A stretch of DNA of 64,000 bases from JAMIFV01 sp035906055 (GCA_035906055.1 JAMIFV010000021.1:19263-83262); one strand, 5' to 3'. Numbered from the stretch's first letter, positions 26,961-36,085 are shown. Numbers and translations are program-made. The notes: generated by a model from the letters alone, not told the origin.

Positions 26961-27404
26961 TCAGAACGATTTCCATTTCATGCCGCCGACGATGTAATTC
27001 ACACCGTCTTTGGTGCCCAGCGGCAGCATGCAACTGCGGCACTTGATGATCATGTGCGCGGAGTTGGTGAACTCGGATTCCTCTTCGGCGGGCTTGCCGG
27101 TATCCATCACCTTGCCGAAGCTCCTTTGCAGCGGCGGGTGGCTGGGATTGACCAGCTTTTCGGATATTTCCTGATTGGTTACGTCGCCGCCGAACGCGTC
27201 TATCAGGTCCTTGCCCAGATAGTCGTAGCGGAAGACGCGACCATTCGCGGTATTGACGGCTTTCACGAGGAAGCAGGAATCCCAGATGTCCGCAATAACG
27301 CTGATATCAATATCGTTTTCCTCGGGATAGGGCCTGCCGGAACATATGGACTCCCAGTACGTGCGCAGTTTTTCGGTAAGGCGGTTATGCTGGGTGACAG
27401 GCAT
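26961..27404 (-). CDS. PAS-domain protein (PAS_5 type)
   Basis: A 147-residue protein with the layout of the alphaproteobacterial PAS_5 family: LRTYWESICSGRPYPEENDIDI (L..YW...R.G...P...DID), VIADIWDSCFLVKAV, then FRYDYLGKDLIDAFGGDVTNQ, which corresponds to the family FRY.L.G....FG.DLTG block. No output domain is fused. Two Cys (IIKCRSCMLPLG) sit on a C-terminal strand. The gene is the first of a two-gene unit with 26343-26954. Confidence 0.75.
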   Translation of the reverse strand: MPVTQHNRLTEKLRTYWESICSGRPYPEENDIDISVIADIWDSCFLVKAVNTANGRVFRYDYLGKDLIDAFGGDVTNQEISEKLVNPSHPPLQRSFGKVMDTGKPAEEESEFTNSAHMIIKCRSCMLPLGTKDGVNYIVGGMKWKSF

Positions 27405-27429
27405 ATGTTGTAACTATGGTTTTGTTATA

Positions 27430-27699
27430 GGTTCAATCGGCATGTAGTTTGTATATTTTGCGATAGCGAATTTTATTCGCTCCGCAAGACGCAGTCCGCA
27501 ACAGGTAGTTACTCATACCTGTAAGGGCTGCAACGCCGCGGGCGATAAAATTCGCATCGCCCTGCGGGTTGTGGTAAAAATGGGCATCTGCGTCGTCAGA
27601 AGGCTTGGGGGTATGAATAACTACCCCGTGCGCCTTCTTCCTAGCATCCCTCCCATTTTTACCGACAACAAAATGCATAAACTACATGCCGATTGAACC
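27430..27699. repeat. 270-bp element with 31-bp terminal inverted repeats and nested hairpins
   Basis: Ends: GGTTCAATCGGCATGTAGTT (27430...) is exactly complementary to the right end at 27669-27699; 28 of 31 positions pair. Inside are GCGAATTTTAT / ATAAAATTCGC, GGTAAAAATGGG / CCCATTTTTACC, ACAGGTA / TACCTGT, GGGGTA / TACCCC and GGGCGA / TCGCCC. No gene is contained. It occupies the gap between folC and the PAS gene (27405-27750). It could be a MITE-like element or a structured RNA. Confidence 0.8.
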
Positions 27700-27750
27700 T
27701 TTGCGCTCCTGACCGACTATAGCACAGTCACCGCAAGTGTGGAGCGCCCG

Positions 27751-29007
27751 TTACGCCTGCGTGCCGTTTTGCCACAAACTGTTACCCGCAAGCAACAATG
27801 AACCGCATATCAGAATTATACCACATTCATTATTTTTTACAATGTATTCTAACCCGCTTTTAATGTTATAGGTCACCAGGCTTTCCGTGCCCAGCCTGCT
27901 AGCTGTATCACAAATAACAACAGGGGGATGGGCGGCTGCCTCATCTTCGATCGCCACCGCACAGAGGCTTTTTACATGCCGCGCCATTGGCCTCAGGAAC
28001 GCTTCCACGTCCTTGGTGGCCATCATGCCGCAGATGAGGTGGACGGGTTTCTGCTGTATGCCTATCCACGCCGCAAGTTCTTCCCCTGCTCCCGGATTAT
28101 GCCCGCCATCAAGCCACAACTCGAATGTTTCAGGCAGCGCTTCGGTGAGCCTGCCTTCAAGGCGCTGCAGGCGCGCAGGCCATACGGCACTGGCTACACC
28201 CTGCCTTATATGCGCATCGGTTACGGCAAACCCTTTCAGCCGCTTCGCGCAGGCAATGGCCGTGGCGGCATTGCTCACCTGATGCGCGCCGGGCAAGGCG
28301 GGCTGCATGCCGTCAACGCTGCTGATCACAAATTCATGCCCCGAACGCAGCAGCGGGGCCTGCAATAATACCGCAGCCGTTTCTATGGCGTGCAATGCTT
28401 CGGGGGCCTGCGGGCCGACAATGCAGGGCACACCGCGCTTGATGATGCCCGCCTTTTCGCCTGCTATCTCCACAAGGGTGGTGCCCAGGAACTCGGTATG
28501 GTCCATAGAGACGGGAGTTATGGCGGTGAGCAGCGGCTTTTCTATAATATTAGTGGCGTCCAGCCTGCCGCCCATGCCGGTTTCCAGCAGCACGATATCC
28601 GCCGCAGTTTCGGCAAACGCAAGGAACGCCAGCGCCGTGGTGGCTTCAAACCCGGTGACCGGATGCTGTTCGCATAAGGGTGCGATACGCTTAAGCAGCG
28701 AGAGCAGGTAATCATCATCGATATTTTTTCCCGCCAGCGTGATGCGCTCATTGAACGTGACCAGATGCGGCGAAGTGTAACGGTGCACCCTGTAACCCGC
28801 CGCTTCCAGAATGGCCTTGAGATACGCCAGCAGCGAGCCCTTGCCGTTGGTGCCCGCCACATGCACAACGGGCGGCAGTTTTGTGTGCGGATTGCCCAGC
28901 GCTTCCAGCAGCACATTTACCCTGTCGAGCGCGAGGTCGATCATCGGTATGCGTTTATGCGCCACCTGCACCAGCAATTCTTCTATCGCGGTGTTGGGAT
29001 GCTTCAT
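27751..29007 (-). CDS. folC: Folylpolyglutamate synthase / dihydrofolate synthase
   Basis: Adds glutamate to dihydropteroate (and to folates), ATP-dependent, Mur-ligase fold. The 418 residues show the P-loop VAGTNGKGSLLAYL near residue 50, the folate-binding TSPHLVTFNERI, LLETGMGGRLDATNII, and ITPVSMDHTEFLG...AGEKAGIIK. The C-terminal domain has LDGGHNPGAGEEL. Full length. Its ATG overlaps the folP stop by four bases, so it ends the folB-folK-folP-folC operon. Confidence 0.96.
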   Translation of the reverse strand: MKHPNTAIEELLVQVAHKRIPMIDLALDRVNVLLEALGNPHTKLPPVVHVAGTNGKGSLLAYLKAILEAAGYRVHRYTSPHLVTFNERITLAGKNIDDDYLLSLLKRIAPLCEQHPVTGFEATTALAFLAFAETAADIVLLETGMGGRLDATNIIEKPLLTAITPVSMDHTEFLGTTLVEIAGEKAGIIKRGVPCIVGPQAPEALHAIETAAVLLQAPLLRSGHEFVISSVDGMQPALPGAHQVSNAATAIACAKRLKGFAVTDAHIRQGVASAVWPARLQRLEGRLTEALPETFELWLDGGHNPGAGEELAAWIGIQQKPVHLICGMMATKDVEAFLRPMARHVKSLCAVAIEDEAAAHPPVVICDTASRLGTESLVTYNIKSGLEYIVKNNECGIILICGSLLLAGNSLWQNGTQA

Positions 29008-29795
29008 GCCAAGGCACCCAGCGTATCCAGCATAAGCCGGTGCGGCTTCACATCATGCACGCGCAAATAATCCATCCCCTGTAGCGCGAGGTAAGCGGAA
29101 AGGCTCAGCGTCGCCGTGTCCCTGTCGCGCATATCATCACCCGCCAGCGCCTTCAGGAAGGATTTTCGCGAATGGCCGATGAGCACCGGCACTTCCCAGT
29201 CGAGGAACCCGGCGCAACGGCGGATAAGCTCCAGCGATTGCTCCGCCGTCTTGCCAAAACCGATGCCCGGATCAAGGATAACGCGGTCCTGCGTTATGCC
29301 CGCCTGCGTCGCTTCCTGCAATGTGCGGTTTCCCCATGCCACCACTTCCCGCACGGGGTCGCAGAACTCCGGCAATGTCACGTTTTTATCGGCAGGAACG
29401 GCCAGCGAATGCATCAGCACGAGAATAGCCTCGCCGTAAGGCTTAACAGCGCGCAGCATTTCCGGCGTGCCGCCGCTGACGTCGTTTATCCAGCCAAACC
29501 CCGCATCCAGCGCGCGGACGGCGTTTTCGGGATGGAAGGTGTCCATGCTGAACACAACAGAAGAAGCCCTTGTGCCCAACGCCTGCGAAAGAGGCGCAAT
29601 GCGCCGCCATTCTTCCTCTGCGCTGAGTATCTGCGCACCGGGGCGCGTGGACTGGGCGCCGATATCAACAACCGAAGCACCCGCTTCCGCCATCTGGTCT
29701 ATCTCAGCAAGCAATGACTTCACATCGCGCCCATACCTGCCATCACCCGAGAACGAGTCCGGTGTCAGGTTGAGTATGGCTACGATGTCAGTCAA
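29004..29795 (-). CDS. folP: Dihydropteroate synthase
   Basis: Condenses dihydropterin diphosphate with p-aminobenzoate; the sulfonamide target. I place the start at the TTG 29795, seven bases after SD GGAGG, giving LTDIVAILNLTPDSFSGDG as N-terminus. This overlaps the folK stop (29788-29790), whereas longer frames run deep into folK. The 263 residues carry NLTPDSFS, VDIGAQSTRPGA, INDVSGG, LDPGIGFGKT and GHSRKSF, all family signatures. Downstream it overlaps folC. Confidence 0.95.
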   Translation of the reverse strand: MTDIVAILNLTPDSFSGDGRYGRDVKSLLAEIDQMAEAGASVVDIGAQSTRPGAQILSAEEEWRRIAPLSQALGTRASSVVFSMDTFHPENAVRALDAGFGWINDVSGGTPEMLRAVKPYGEAILVLMHSLAVPADKNVTLPEFCDPVREVVAWGNRTLQEATQAGITQDRVILDPGIGFGKTAEQSLELIRRCAGFLDWEVPVLIGHSRKSFLKALAGDDMRDRDTATLSLSAYLALQGMDYLRVHDVKPHRLMLDTLGALA

Positions 29796-30297
29796 CTCTG
29801 TCCTCCAGCATTTCCATGCTGTGTATCCATGCCCCGGCAAGCTGTTTCGCCGTCTTGCCTTTATGCTCACCCGTTACGGGGTAAACCCATTCAGGCTCAA
29901 TGTCCGCCAGCGGCACCAGCGCGAAATCGCGCACCAGCAGCCCGGCATGGGGAATTATCAGTTCGGGCGTGCTCACCACTTCATTGCCATAGACAAGGAT
30001 GTCGATGTCGATCTCGCGCGGGCCCCAATGCCCCCTGTCCTGCCTGCCGATGGTCTTCTCCATCAGCTTCACCTGCTCCAGCAGGCTTTCGGGTTCAAGC
30101 CTGGTTTCGCCGGAGACGGCCATATTGAAGAACGGGATGTCCCATTCCCTGGGCGCACCCTGCGGCAACAATGCCAGCGATTCATACACCGGCGAACAGC
30201 GCATGGAATTCACCACCGTACTCAGCAGCGCCTTGCCCTGGCGCAGATAGCCAAGCCGGTCGCCCAGATTAGAGCCAAGCCCAAGGACTACTAACAT
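29788..30297 (-). CDS. folK: HPPK, 6-hydroxymethyl-dihydropterin diphosphokinase
   Basis: Transfers diphosphate from ATP to hydroxymethyl-dihydropterin. The start at 30297 gives MLVVLGLGSNLGDRLGYLRQ; it overlaps the folB stop in ATGTTAG. The 169 residues include SPVYESLALLP, the HPPK signature GHWGPREIDIDILVYG, and IIPHAGLLVRDFALVPLADI. Translational coupling with both neighbours is implied by the overlaps. Normal length. Confidence 0.95.
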   Translation of the reverse strand: MLVVLGLGSNLGDRLGYLRQGKALLSTVVNSMRCSPVYESLALLPQGAPREWDIPFFNMAVSGETRLEPESLLEQVKLMEKTIGRQDRGHWGPREIDIDILVYGNEVVSTPELIIPHAGLLVRDFALVPLADIEPEWVYPVTGEHKGKTAKQLAGAWIHSMEMLEDRVD

Positions 30298-30701
30298 AAC
30301 GGCGGCGTCCAGGAAAATGGCGGAAGGTCGGTGTAGGAGAATGACGCGCCACCGAGCACAAAAGGAACGGGTATCTGGCACTTTGTAACCTTGAGCGCAA
30401 TCCTCACCCCGTTGGGCGTCATGCCGCGCACTTTATCGAACAATTGTACGCAGAGATATTCTATCAGGCGGAATTCCCTGCCCCTGCACATGGCTTCCAG
30501 CGCGTTGCTTATCTTGTCATAGCAGATGAAGTCGCCCTTATCGGCGAAAGACGGCTCGGCCAGATCCGGCGTGTAAAAGGCAAGGTCCACCTCCACATGC
30601 TGTATCTGCGCGCGCTCTTCCTTTTCGCAGCCGAGCCTGACGCCCAGGCGGATGCGGTTGACACGCAGCACATTATTATAGGATACGGGTGCTTGTTGCA
30701 T
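30291..30701 (-). CDS. folB: Dihydroneopterin aldolase
   Basis: Cleaves dihydroneopterin to hydroxymethyl-dihydropterin. The 136 residues show LRVNRIRLGVRLGCEKEERA (the L..I...VRLG..EEER segment), DKGDFICYDKISNALEAMCR and FRLIEYLCVQLFDKV, which contain the active-site Glu/Tyr region, and a Lys late in the protein (KVTKCQIPVP). The C-terminus is a little long. It is the first gene of the folB-K-P-C operon, 85 bases from the divergent pabC. Confidence 0.88.
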   Translation of the reverse strand: MQQAPVSYNNVLRVNRIRLGVRLGCEKEERAQIQHVEVDLAFYTPDLAEPSFADKGDFICYDKISNALEAMCRGREFRLIEYLCVQLFDKVRGMTPNGVRIALKVTKCQIPVPFVLGGASFSYTDLPPFSWTPPLC

Positions 30702-30786
30702 AAGGCCGCCATTACTGACACACTGCCTGCCAAATGCAAGTTAAAAACCCAAGGGTTTCCGTCCGCCGCACCAACCAGACAAGGCC

Positions 30787-31626
30787 ATGAATATACTCTA
30801 TATTAACGGCAGTTTTCTGCCTTCGGACCAGGCGTCATTGTCGGTGGATGAACGGGGTTTCCGCTTCGGCGACGGGGTGTTTGAGACCATTGCGCTGCAT
30901 GGCGGGGTGCCCTACCTTCTGGAATACCATCTGCAGCGTTTGCAGGAAGGGCTGAAAGCCATCCATATGCAGGCGCCGCTTTCTTTTGATACCGTCATAC
31001 GCGAAGTGGTGGCAGCGAATAAAGCCAGGGAAGGTATCATAAGGGTGTATGTCAGCCGTGGCGTCGGCAGCCAGGGTTACCTGCCCGTCACTCCCGCGCC
31101 TGCGCCCACCGTGCTGGTGCAGCTGATGCCGCCCATTACCCTGCTGCGCTCACCGGTAAAACTCTGGCTGTCCGGTTACGAAAAAATATCGCCGCGCGCC
31201 CTTCCCACCCATGCCAAGCTGGCGCAGGGATTGAACGCAACGCTCGCCCGTATGCAGGCGCGTGAACAGGGCTGCCATGACGCGCTGCAACTGAGCGCCA
31301 GCGGCCATATCAGCGAAGCCAGTTCCGCCAATATCTTCTGGGTGAAACAGGGCAGGCTCTATACCCCGCCGCTTGCAAGCGGAGCGCTGGCAGGCGTTAC
31401 GCGCAGGCGGATCATGGAGATGGCGGGCGACGTAAGCGAATGTGATGCCACGCCTGACGCACTGCAGCATGCGGACGAAGTATTCCTCACCAACGCGACA
31501 ACCGGCATCACGTCCGTGGAAACGTTGCTTCCGCTTAATTACACATGGAAAAACACACAAAAAGCAGCCGCTCTGGCGCAGCAGCGCGAAGCAGATATCA
31601 AGGCGTATACCGGCAACCGGAGTTAG
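30787..31626 (+). CDS. pabC: Aminodeoxychorismate lyase (class IV aminotransferase fold)
   Basis: PLP enzyme releasing p-aminobenzoate from aminodeoxychorismate. The 279 residues start MNILYINGSFLPSDQASLSV; DERGFRFGDGVFETI is the class-IV signature, the Schiff-base Lys is K144 in HAKLAQGLNATLA, and SGHISEASSANIFWV is the later cofactor-binding block. A D-amino acid or branched-chain aminotransferase of the same fold is possible, but its position next to folB and in line with pabB supports PabC. Confidence 0.85.
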   Translation: MNILYINGSFLPSDQASLSVDERGFRFGDGVFETIALHGGVPYLLEYHLQRLQEGLKAIHMQAPLSFDTVIREVVAANKAREGIIRVYVSRGVGSQGYLPVTPAPAPTVLVQLMPPITLLRSPVKLWLSGYEKISPRALPTHAKLAQGLNATLARMQAREQGCHDALQLSASGHISEASSANIFWVKQGRLYTPPLASGALAGVTRRRIMEMAGDVSECDATPDALQHADEVFLTNATTGITSVETLLPLNYTWKNTQKAAALAQQREADIKAYTGNRS

Positions 31627-31703
31627 AACTTGCCCGAAAAAAACCCGCCGCTATACTGCCCGTTCTTTGCATAATTACCCTATTTGAATGAAGGATTCCT
31701 GAC

Positions 31704-33431
31704 ATGAGTAAACCAGCTATCGCCGTATTTGCTGTCGCCGCCGTAGCCGCCGGGGGCTATTCCGCTTACTGGTTCAAAAAATCGGAAGACTTCAAGCAAC
31801 AGATGATCACCAACATCACCGAACTCAACGCCAAGGTGAAGCCCCTCATCAAGGACGGTGAATTCCTGCGTTATGAGTCCGTGCAGTCCAGCGGCTACCC
31901 CTTTGCCATGAAGCTCACGCTCACCAAACCCGTGATGCAGCTTCCGGCAAGCGCTATAATGAAGCAGGCGCCCAAAGAGTCGTGGAAAGGAGATATCTCC
32001 CCTGAATTCGAATGGACCGAAGAACTCGGCTGGGGCGATAGCGTATCGCTCTCATCCGACGTGCTGGGCAGCAAGTTTGAAGCGACGCTCAACGGTGACA
32101 TACACTGGAAAACCACAGCAGGCGGCACGGTTCGCCACACCATGGTGGCAAGCTCCGCCACGCCGCTCACCTGCGAACTGAAGACCAAACCGTCCGGCTT
32201 CCTCGTCACTTATCCGCAGTTCAAGGACGCAGAATCGTTCTTTGAAGCATTCGAGGCCATCAACTGCGGCTCCAGCGCCAGCGTGATAAAAGACGCCACC
32301 GGCGCTACCATCGCCACAACGGACAGCTACCGCCTTGGTATCACCAACGTCATCAATGCAGGCCACCGCAACGCAGGCCTGAAGTATCAGGTCATCAACA
32401 ACGAATACCTCGCGGCGGGTGACATTATCGTTACGAACTATATGAACATCGTCGCCGAGGCGTTCAAGCAGACGCCCCAGAAACTGACCTATTCACTCTC
32501 GGAAATGGGCAAGAACAATATCAATGTCGACATCGCCTATAACGGCCCCGACAACGCCGCCGCCATTGACAACCCCAATTCCAGACTGTCGCTCGACATC
32601 AACGCGCTGGACCTCAATTCGAACCTGCTTAATTCCAACAACAACCTCCATTTACTCATCGAACCGCAGGGTGACAACCGCAGGATCGCGCTCAAAAGTG
32701 ATTCCAAGACCAACATCTCTGAACGCTATGACCAGATCCTGGCCGACAATATCAAGTTGACGCTGACCGATCTGGCGAGCACAGAAGGCAAGACCGGCAA
32801 GGAACTGGACATCGCACACAGCGTGCAGAAATTCGGTTCCATCGACTCCCTCGTCGAAGCCGCCCTGCCCAAGCTGCACAAACAGGGCGATATCACCCTC
32901 CATGTGGACATGGAAGCGGTCGGCAAGAAGCTGGCCGACAGCTCCGAAGGCCAGGCAAAGATCAGCGCGTTCGACATCCTGACGTCGCTTTACGGCGTCA
33001 AGCTGAAAGGCGATCTGGCAGCGATCAAGAATCAGTCGGCCGCCAGCAATGTGGACATCACGTGCCTCAGCTGCGACACGATGATCGACGACATCGCCCG
33101 TTACTTCATCCGCTTTGCGAGCTACATTAACACCGTGGCTCCCGATACCAGGACTCCTGTTGCTTCGCCTGATCTGGCCAACGGCGTCAAGACGTTCATA
33201 CGCAGCGTCGCGCTCAACGGCAGCGATCCGGCAGCCAAGGACCTTAATATCCAGCTCGTGATGAAGGAATCCGGCGATTTCACTGTCAGCGGCAAACCCG
33301 TTACGGAAGCCATGCAGTCCTACATGACCAATGTAGTGCCGCATCTTCCCAGGGAAGAAACGCCTTCCATCCCGCCTGAGCAGATGCCGCCGGAATTCCG
33401 CGAGCAGATGCTGAACCCGTCTGCACAATAA
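31704..33431 (+). CDS. Exported protein of unknown function between pabC and pabB
   Basis: 575 residues. The N-terminal hydrophobic segment (AIAVFAVAAVAAGGYSAYWF) is a signal anchor or signal peptide, so the rest is periplasmic. GEFLRYESVQSSGYPFAMKL followed by TLTKPVM recalls proteins of the DUF2125/DUF945/AsmA-like group that handle the cell envelope, but the match is weak. The C-terminus is Pro-rich (SIPPEQMPPEFREQM). It starts 77 bases after pabC and ends 10 bases before pabB, so it is probably cotranscribed with them although it has no obvious folate role. Confidence 0.75.
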   Translation: MSKPAIAVFAVAAVAAGGYSAYWFKKSEDFKQQMITNITELNAKVKPLIKDGEFLRYESVQSSGYPFAMKLTLTKPVMQLPASAIMKQAPKESWKGDISPEFEWTEELGWGDSVSLSSDVLGSKFEATLNGDIHWKTTAGGTVRHTMVASSATPLTCELKTKPSGFLVTYPQFKDAESFFEAFEAINCGSSASVIKDATGATIATTDSYRLGITNVINAGHRNAGLKYQVINNEYLAAGDIIVTNYMNIVAEAFKQTPQKLTYSLSEMGKNNINVDIAYNGPDNAAAIDNPNSRLSLDINALDLNSNLLNSNNNLHLLIEPQGDNRRIALKSDSKTNISERYDQILADNIKLTLTDLASTEGKTGKELDIAHSVQKFGSIDSLVEAALPKLHKQGDITLHVDMEAVGKKLADSSEGQAKISAFDILTSLYGVKLKGDLAAIKNQSAASNVDITCLSCDTMIDDIARYFIRFASYINTVAPDTRTPVASPDLANGVKTFIRSVALNGSDPAAKDLNIQLVMKESGDFTVSGKPVTEAMQSYMTNVVPHLPREETPSIPPEQMPPEFREQMLNPSAQ

Positions 33432-33441
33432 GCGCTGAGCT

Positions 33442-34737
33442 GTGCAGCCAGAGCCCCTCGCGTGGGTGTCCCCCCTGAAGGCGGCAGCACTGGCTGCGGA
33501 TAACGCTACACACTGGGCGCTGCTCTATTCGGGGCAGCGCCTTTCCTTTACCGGGCGTTTTTCCTATCTGTGCCTGCATCCGCAGGAGAGCGTGGCCTAC
33601 CCCGACTTCAGCCGCATCGCAGCGAAACTCTCCGCCAGCCGTACGCGCTTTGATAATGCGTGGTTCGGTTATCTCGGTTACGAGATGCTGCACGACACGG
33701 AACGCTTTGGCGTTAGCGCGCCGCAGTTCATCGCATTGCCCGTATCGTGCTTTACGCGTTACGGCATCATCCTCGCGTTCGACCACGACACCAGCACCCT
33801 CACCGCCTACAGGGAGCCGGACAGAAAGCTGCCGGAGTGGTTATACGCAGAACCTTTGCCGCGCGCATTGTCTCGGCCAGCGGTTAGCAGCATTACTTCG
33901 CCCATGTCGCGCGCGCAGTATCTCAAAGCCGTGGAAGACACCAAAGCGGCCATCGCCCGCGGCGAATTCTACCAGGCCAATATCACGCGCAAATTCACCG
34001 GCAGCTTCGCTGGCAAACCGGACAGCTTCGATCTTTTCCGCAGGCTGTGCGACGCAAGCCCCGCCGCCTACAGCGCCTATCTGCGCATGGGCGACATCTC
34101 TGTTCTTTCCTCAAGCCCGGAATGCTTCCTCACCGTGCAGCCGGGCGGGCGTATGGAAACCCGGCCGATCAAAGGCACCGCCGCACGCCTGGGCGATGCA
34201 GCCCAAGACCAGCGCCAGCGCGAACGCCTGCACACAAGCGAGAAAGACCGCGCCGAGAACCTGATGATCGTGGACCTCATGCGCAACGACCTTGCGCGCT
34301 CCTGCGAAACCGGCAGCATCCTTGTGCGCGGCCTGTTCGAGGTGACCTCCTACGCCACGCTGCATCATATGTCCTCTACCGTTATCGGGCAGAAACGCAG
34401 TGATACTCCCACGCTGGAAGCGGTGAAACGCTGTTTCCCGCCGGGATCGATGACGGGCGCGCCCAAGATACGCGCCATCGAATGGTGCATGCAGCAGGAG
34501 AATATAAGGCGCGGCGTCTATAGCGGAGCGCTCGGCTGGTTCGGCGGTGACGGCTCCTGTGACCTTTCCGTGGTCATCCGCACGCTGGCGCTGCAGAATG
34601 AACGGTTCGAGTTCCAGGTGGGCGGCGGCATCATTTCCGACTCAGACCCCGAGAGCGAATGGCAGGAAACACTGACCAAGGCACGCGGCATCATGAAAGC
34701 GCTGGGCGTGGATATTAAAATATTAGAGAATATATAA
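33442..34737 (+). CDS. pabB: Aminodeoxychorismate synthase component I
   Basis: Aminates chorismate in p-aminobenzoate synthesis with the glutaminase PabA (not in this window). The 431 residues start at GTG 33442. They contain AWFGYLGYEMLHD-like NAWFGYLGYEML, LSSSPECFL, RPIKGTAAR, NLMIVDLMRNDLAR, VTSYATLHHMSS, PPGSMTGAPKIRAIEW, and GVYSGALGWFG. The Lys in PIKGT (Ala in anthranilate synthase TrpE) identifies PabB rather than TrpE. It ends just before a palindromic repeat. Confidence 0.93.
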   Translation: MQPEPLAWVSPLKAAALAADNATHWALLYSGQRLSFTGRFSYLCLHPQESVAYPDFSRIAAKLSASRTRFDNAWFGYLGYEMLHDTERFGVSAPQFIALPVSCFTRYGIILAFDHDTSTLTAYREPDRKLPEWLYAEPLPRALSRPAVSSITSPMSRAQYLKAVEDTKAAIARGEFYQANITRKFTGSFAGKPDSFDLFRRLCDASPAAYSAYLRMGDISVLSSSPECFLTVQPGGRMETRPIKGTAARLGDAAQDQRQRERLHTSEKDRAENLMIVDLMRNDLARSCETGSILVRGLFEVTSYATLHHMSSTVIGQKRSDTPTLEAVKRCFPPGSMTGAPKIRAIEWCMQQENIRRGVYSGALGWFGGDGSCDLSVVIRTLALQNERFEFQVGGGIISDSDPESEWQETLTKARGIMKALGVDIKILENI

Positions 34738-34740
34738 TAT

Positions 34741-34815
34741 TATGAGGGGGGTGTTGCGCCCACGCCACCGCTCCCCCCTCTAAAGGGGTCGTCGCTACGC
34801 TCCTCCACGCATACG
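34741..34815 (+). repeat. Dispersed palindromic repeat, family R1, copy d
   Basis: Reads GAGGGGGGTGTTGCGCCC, then CCGCTCCCCCCTCTAAAGGG and GTCGTCGCTACGCTCCTCCA, ending CGCATACGGC. The core CCCCTCTAAAGGGGTCGTCGC is the same as in copy a at 2722-2760. Confidence 0.8.
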
Positions 34816-34835
34816 GCTACGCACTGGAATCAAAT

Positions 34836-35190
34836 CTTTCGTCATCCTGAGGAGCAAAGCGACGAAGGATATCCTTGTTGTGCCAGGTTCAGGACTCGTT
34901 AAATTCTTGCTTGCTTTTTCTCTCCCTTTGGGGGGAGAGGACGCGTTTGCCTTGGGTTTAGCTTTAGCTAAGCCCTTAGGCAAACCGAGGTGAGGGGGCG
35001 CGTGTAAATTCACCCTCACCCAGCTCCGGCTAAGCTGCTGCGCAGCAAAGCCTGCGCAACCCTCTCCCGCTTTGCAGGAGAGGGAAAGTCAGGAGTCTTG
35101 AACCTGGTCGTGAAAAAGGCTGAATGCGATTAATGAGTCCTGACCCTAAGGAAGCAAGAATATCCTTCGCTGCGCTCAGGATGACGAAAG
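34836..35190. repeat. Composite nested palindrome (GTCATCCTG type), 355 bp
   Basis: The outer arms CTTTCGTCATCCTGAG (34836) and CTCAGGATGACGAAAG (35175-35190) continue inward through GAAGGATATCCTTG / CAAGAATATCCTTC. A second inverted pair lies inside: CCAGGTTCAGGACTC and GAGTCTTGAACCTGG. Further hairpins within are GCCTTGGG/CCCTTAGGC, GGTGAGGG/CCCTCACC and CTCTCCC/GGGAGAG. It looks like repeats inserted into repeats, between pabB and the LysR gene. Confidence 0.8.
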
Positions 35191-35191
35191 A

Positions 35192-36085
35192 TTAAAACCT
35201 GACTTCGGCCAGTTTGCGCTGGATGAATTCCTTGAACACTTTCACGCGTTTGGAATGGCGCAGTTCCGACGGATAGGTGAAGAACACATCCGCCGAGGGG
35301 CCTTTGAGCTCGGGCAATATGCGCGTGATGCCTTTTGCGCCCTGCGCAAGGTAATCCGGCAGCGCGGCGATGCCGCAGCCATTTTCCACCGCATGCAGGA
35401 TGCCGGTGAGGTTGTTGACCTTGAACACGGGCTTGCGCTCGGCGGATTTCGCCTTGCGGCCCGCGCTGAGTATCCAGTTCATTTCGGGAAATGGCAGTTG
35501 CCCTTCATCGCCGTAAGTGATGAGGATATGGTTATCGAGGTCATCGCCGGTCTTGGGCACGCCGCGCAGGCGCAGGTAATCGTTCGACGCATAGATGGAG
35601 TTATGCAGCGTCACGATCTGGCGCTGGATAAGATCGGGCTGGCGCGCCGGGTTCAGGCGGATAGCCGCATCCGCTTCACGCATCAACAGATCGAGCTCGC
35701 GGTCGTCGATCAGCAGCGTGAGCTGGATCTCGGGGTAAAGCTCATGAAACTCGCGTATATGCTTGGTCAGCCACACCGTGCCAAATCCCACCGGCGCAGT
35801 AATGCGCAACGGCCCGCGTGGCCGGTCGCGGCTTTCCATCAGCGCGTTCTCGGTGGCGGAGAGTTTGGTGAATACGTCGGATACGGTCTGGAACAATATT
35901 TCACCCTGCTCGGTCAGCAGCAGCCCGCGCGCGTGGCGGTGGAACAAGGTCACCTGCAGATGTTCTTCCAGCGCAGCCACCTGGCGGCTGACCGCCGACT
36001 GGCTGAGGTTGAGCGCTTCACCCGCGCGGGTAAAGCTCTGCGACTGTGCAACGGTGTAGAATATGCGGAGTTTGTCCCAATCCAT
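35192..36085 (-). CDS. LysR-family transcriptional regulator
   Basis: 297 residues. The N-terminal winged helix-turn-helix is plain (MDWDKLRIFYTVAQSQSFTR, AGEALNLSQSAVSRQVAALE), followed by a linker helix and the LysR substrate-binding domain (GPLRITAPVGFGTVWLTKHI; DLLMREADAAIRL; NGCGIAALPDYLAQ). The effector is unknown. Its divergent neighbour is the unknown-gene island starting at 36359, 273 bases away; LysR regulators often control the divergent gene, but a different activator motif stands before that island. Confidence 0.93.
   Translation of the reverse strand: MDWDKLRIFYTVAQSQSFTRAGEALNLSQSAVSRQVAALEEHLQVTLFHRHARGLLLTEQGEILFQTVSDVFTKLSATENALMESRDRPRGPLRITAPVGFGTVWLTKHIREFHELYPEIQLTLLIDDRELDLLMREADAAIRLNPARQPDLIQRQIVTLHNSIYASNDYLRLRGVPKTGDDLDNHILITYGDEGQLPFPEMNWILSAGRKAKSAERKPVFKVNNLTGILHAVENGCGIAALPDYLAQGAKGITRILPELKGPSADVFFTYPSELRHSKRVKVFKEFIQRKLAEVRF

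Noticed and set aside
27430..27460. tRNA-like GGTTCAATC sequence
   Set aside because: It resembles a T-arm, but no cloverleaf forms and the sequence is the end of a long inverted repeat.
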